Under the pieces are notes generated by a model that ran no database searches, was not told where the DNA came from, and was given only the letters and a program-made list of their open reading frames with translations. A program made the position numbers and the translations under genes. A stretch of 5,172 bases of DNA from Desulfobacteraceae bacterium. Lineage in GTDB: Bacteria; Desulfobacterota; Desulfobacteria; Desulfobacterales; JAABSP01. Positions 3,662 through 5,172 of the stretch are shown here, one piece after another (positions within the stretch are counted from its first letter, which is position 1; each line of letters starts with the position of its first letter). The stretch is from the NCBI GenBank assembly GCA_011390035.1, contig JAABTE010000195.1:1-5172 (forward strand), given 5' to 3'.

Positions 3662-5172
3662 GTGGACTATTACCACGTCAACTTCAGGGAGTATTTCGAG
3701 CGGACCGCCACCATCGATCCGGCCCCCTTCCTGTTGCCGCTCACCGAGCGCCTGGCGCCCCCCGCCCGGGTGCTGGATGTGGGGTGCGGGTCGGGCCGGG
3801 ATCTGGCGTGGCTGAAAGCAAGGGGGTATCGGCCCACCGGATTCGAGCGGTCGCCGGGTCTTGCGGGGCTGGCGCGGCGTCATTCCGGGCGCGCCGTCAT
3901 CGAGGGGGATTTTGACACCTTCGATTTTTCCATCCTTCGGGCGGACGCGATTCTGCTGGTGGGCTCTCTGATCCACCTGCCCCACGACGCGGCGATCCGC
4001 GCCCTTGGGCGGATCGCCGGGGCGCTGAACGACGGCGGCCTGGCGCTGATCAGCATCAAGGAGGGGGAGACGGCCTTTACGGACCGCCTCGGCCGGCCCT
4101 GTCATCCATGGCGGGAGGCGACGATGCGCGGCCGGCTGGAAGAAATGGGGTTTGCCATCCTGGAATACTTCCGACAGCCCTCCGCCCTCGGGGGCGACGA
4201 TATGTGGCTCGGGTATGTGTGCCGGCTGAACCGGCCATGGGCGGAAAGCGACCAGGCCATGACGCGCCTGAAACGATCCGAGCAGAGGCTCATATCCAGC
4301 GAGGCGCTGCTGAAACGCTCCCAGCGGGAGCTTGAATTCCGAAACCGCATCGCCCAGGCATTTTTGATCTCCCCGGAGGAAACCGCCTACGGCGATGTCC
4401 TTCGCGTCGCGCTGGCGGCGGTGGAAAGCCCCTTCGGCGTTTTAGGGTATGTGGACGACGCGGAACAGAACATGGTGGCCGCGTCCATCACCGATGAAGT
4501 CTGGTGGGATAGCTGCCGGATGACGGACCGGAAGATTATCTATCCCCGGGCCGAGTGGCGTGGGGCATGGGGAAAAGCCCTGCTGGAGCGCCGGACCGTT
4601 ATCGTCAACCAGCCCGGGCGGGTGCCGGAGGGCCATCTTCCCATTGCCAGGGTCATGTCCACGCCCATCCTTTACGGGCAAAAACGGCTCGGCATCCTCA
4701 CCGCCGCCAACAAGCCGGCCGATTACAACGCAACGGACGGCGCCATTTTTGAAAACATCGCGGCGGACATCGCGCCCGTCCTGCGCGTCCGACTTCAGAA
4801 GGATCAGGAGGCCGCCCGCCGCAGAAAGGCGGAAACCCAGTTGCTCCAGTCTCAGAAACGGGAGGCCATCGGCACGCTGGCGGGGGGCATCGCCCATGAT
4901 TTCAACAACATCCTGTTTCCCATCGTCGGCTATTCGGAGATGTCTCTCCAGGAGGCGAACCTGCCGCCCCTGATCCGGAAAAATATCGAACAGATCCTCT
5001 CGTCCGCCCTGCGGGCCAGGGACCTGGTGAAGCAGATCCTGACCTTCAGCCGCCACCAGGAGATGGAGCGGGCGCCGGTGACGATCCACCCCATCGTCAA
5101 GGAGGCGCTCCGGATGCTGCGCGCCGCAATCCCCACCAACATCGCCATCGTCAATCAGATCGCCCCCGTGGG
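3662..5172 (+). CDS. SAM methyltransferase-GAF-histidine kinase fusion, C-terminus cut off by window edge
   Basis: 503 codons are visible from GTG 3662. Residues 1 to about 190 are a class I SAM-dependent methyltransferase: VLDVGCGSGRD at 37-47 is motif I, the SAM-binding glycine loop, followed by GFERS, GDFDTFDF, an ILLVGSLIHLP strand and a LNDGGLALIS strand. Residues about 200-227 form a short coiled coil (SEQRLISSEALLKRSQREL). Residues about 228-390 are a GAF-type sensor domain, with GHLPIARVMSTPI at 324-336 and an RLGILTAANKP strand. Residues about 395-480 are HisKA with the H-box GGIAHDFNNIL, phospho-acceptor His412. The HATPase domain, and any receiver domain, lie beyond the edge. No transmembrane segment is seen, so it should be cytoplasmic. 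The methyl acceptor and ligand are unknown. The start is uncertain: the ribosome binding site is weak and the frame is open back to 3629. The gene is divergent from the exported-protein gene. Confidence 0.88.
   Translation, partial: MDYYHVNFREYFERTATIDPAPFLLPLTERLAPPARVLDVGCGSGRDLAWLKARGYRPTGFERSPGLAGLARRHSGRAVIEGDFDTFDFSILRADAILLVGSLIHLPHDAAIRALGRIAGALNDGGLALISIKEGETAFTDRLGRPCHPWREATMRGRLEEMGFAILEYFRQPSALGGDDMWLGYVCRLNRPWAESDQAMTRLKRSEQRLISSEALLKRSQRELEFRNRIAQAFLISPEETAYGDVLRVALAAVESPFGVLGYVDDAEQNMVAASITDEVWWDSCRMTDRKIIYPRAEWRGAWGKALLERRTVIVNQPGRVPEGHLPIARVMSTPILYGQKRLGILTAANKPADYNATDGAIFENIAADIAPVLRVRLQKDQEAARRRKAETQLLQSQKREAIGTLAGGIAHDFNNILFPIVGYSEMSLQEANLPPLIRKNIEQILSSALRARDLVKQILTFSRHQEMERAPVTIHPIVKEALRMLRAAIPTNIAIVNQIAPV

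Noticed and set aside
3551..4105. Leftward open frame (184 codons) opposite the methyltransferase domain
   Set aside because: It is the antisense shadow of a domain with a clear SAM-binding motif; its composition is Arg/Pro/Gly-rich and has no motif.
4442..5089. Leftward open frame (215 codons) opposite the GAF and HisKA domains
   Set aside because: It is antisense to recognisable GAF and H-box sequence and shows no domain of its own.

Overview
The window is mostly GC-rich DNA (AT-poor coding blocks, G/C-ending codons) broken by two AT-richer intergenic patches. The histidine-kinase style (GGIAHDFNNIL H-box after a GAF domain and a short coiled coil) and the overall look suggest a Desulfobacterota-type (deltaproteobacterial) environmental bacterium. 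This is an impression from pattern memory and was not tested by any search.

Layout. Bases 1-1842 (minus strand) hold two tightly packed genes. The upstream one (829-1842) encodes a protein I read as several winged-helix-like segments separated by a repetitive Ser/Ala/Gly/Pro hinge. Two bases after its stop comes a P-loop ATPase (826 to the left edge, incomplete). The spacing and the Shine-Dalgarno lying in the end of the first gene imply one translationally coupled operon that continues out of the window to the left. Bases 1843-2179 are non-coding and AT-richer; they carry a 116-bp element closed by near-perfect 20-bp inverted repeats with two hairpins inside. Bases 2180-3238 (minus) encode a secreted protein, probably a lipoprotein, of unknown function.

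Bases 3239-3661 form a divergent intergenic region with a consensus -10 box for the leftward gene, two abutting small hairpins, and a 41-bp direct repeat, each copy of which ends in a TTGACA -35-like box facing rightward. From 3662 to the right edge (plus) runs an incomplete gene for an unusual fusion: a class I SAM-dependent methyltransferase domain, a coiled coil, a GAF sensor domain and a HisKA histidine-kinase dimerisation domain. The ATPase-binding and catalytic part lies beyond the window.

Nothing links the three transcription units functionally except adjacency. The most notable items are the methyltransferase-GAF-kinase fusion, the winged-helix/ATPase pair (a possible DNA-acting or defence-type cassette, inferred only), the cloverleaf-like inverted-repeat element, and signs that the start of the winged-helix gene is disturbed by repeats and possibly a one-base indel.
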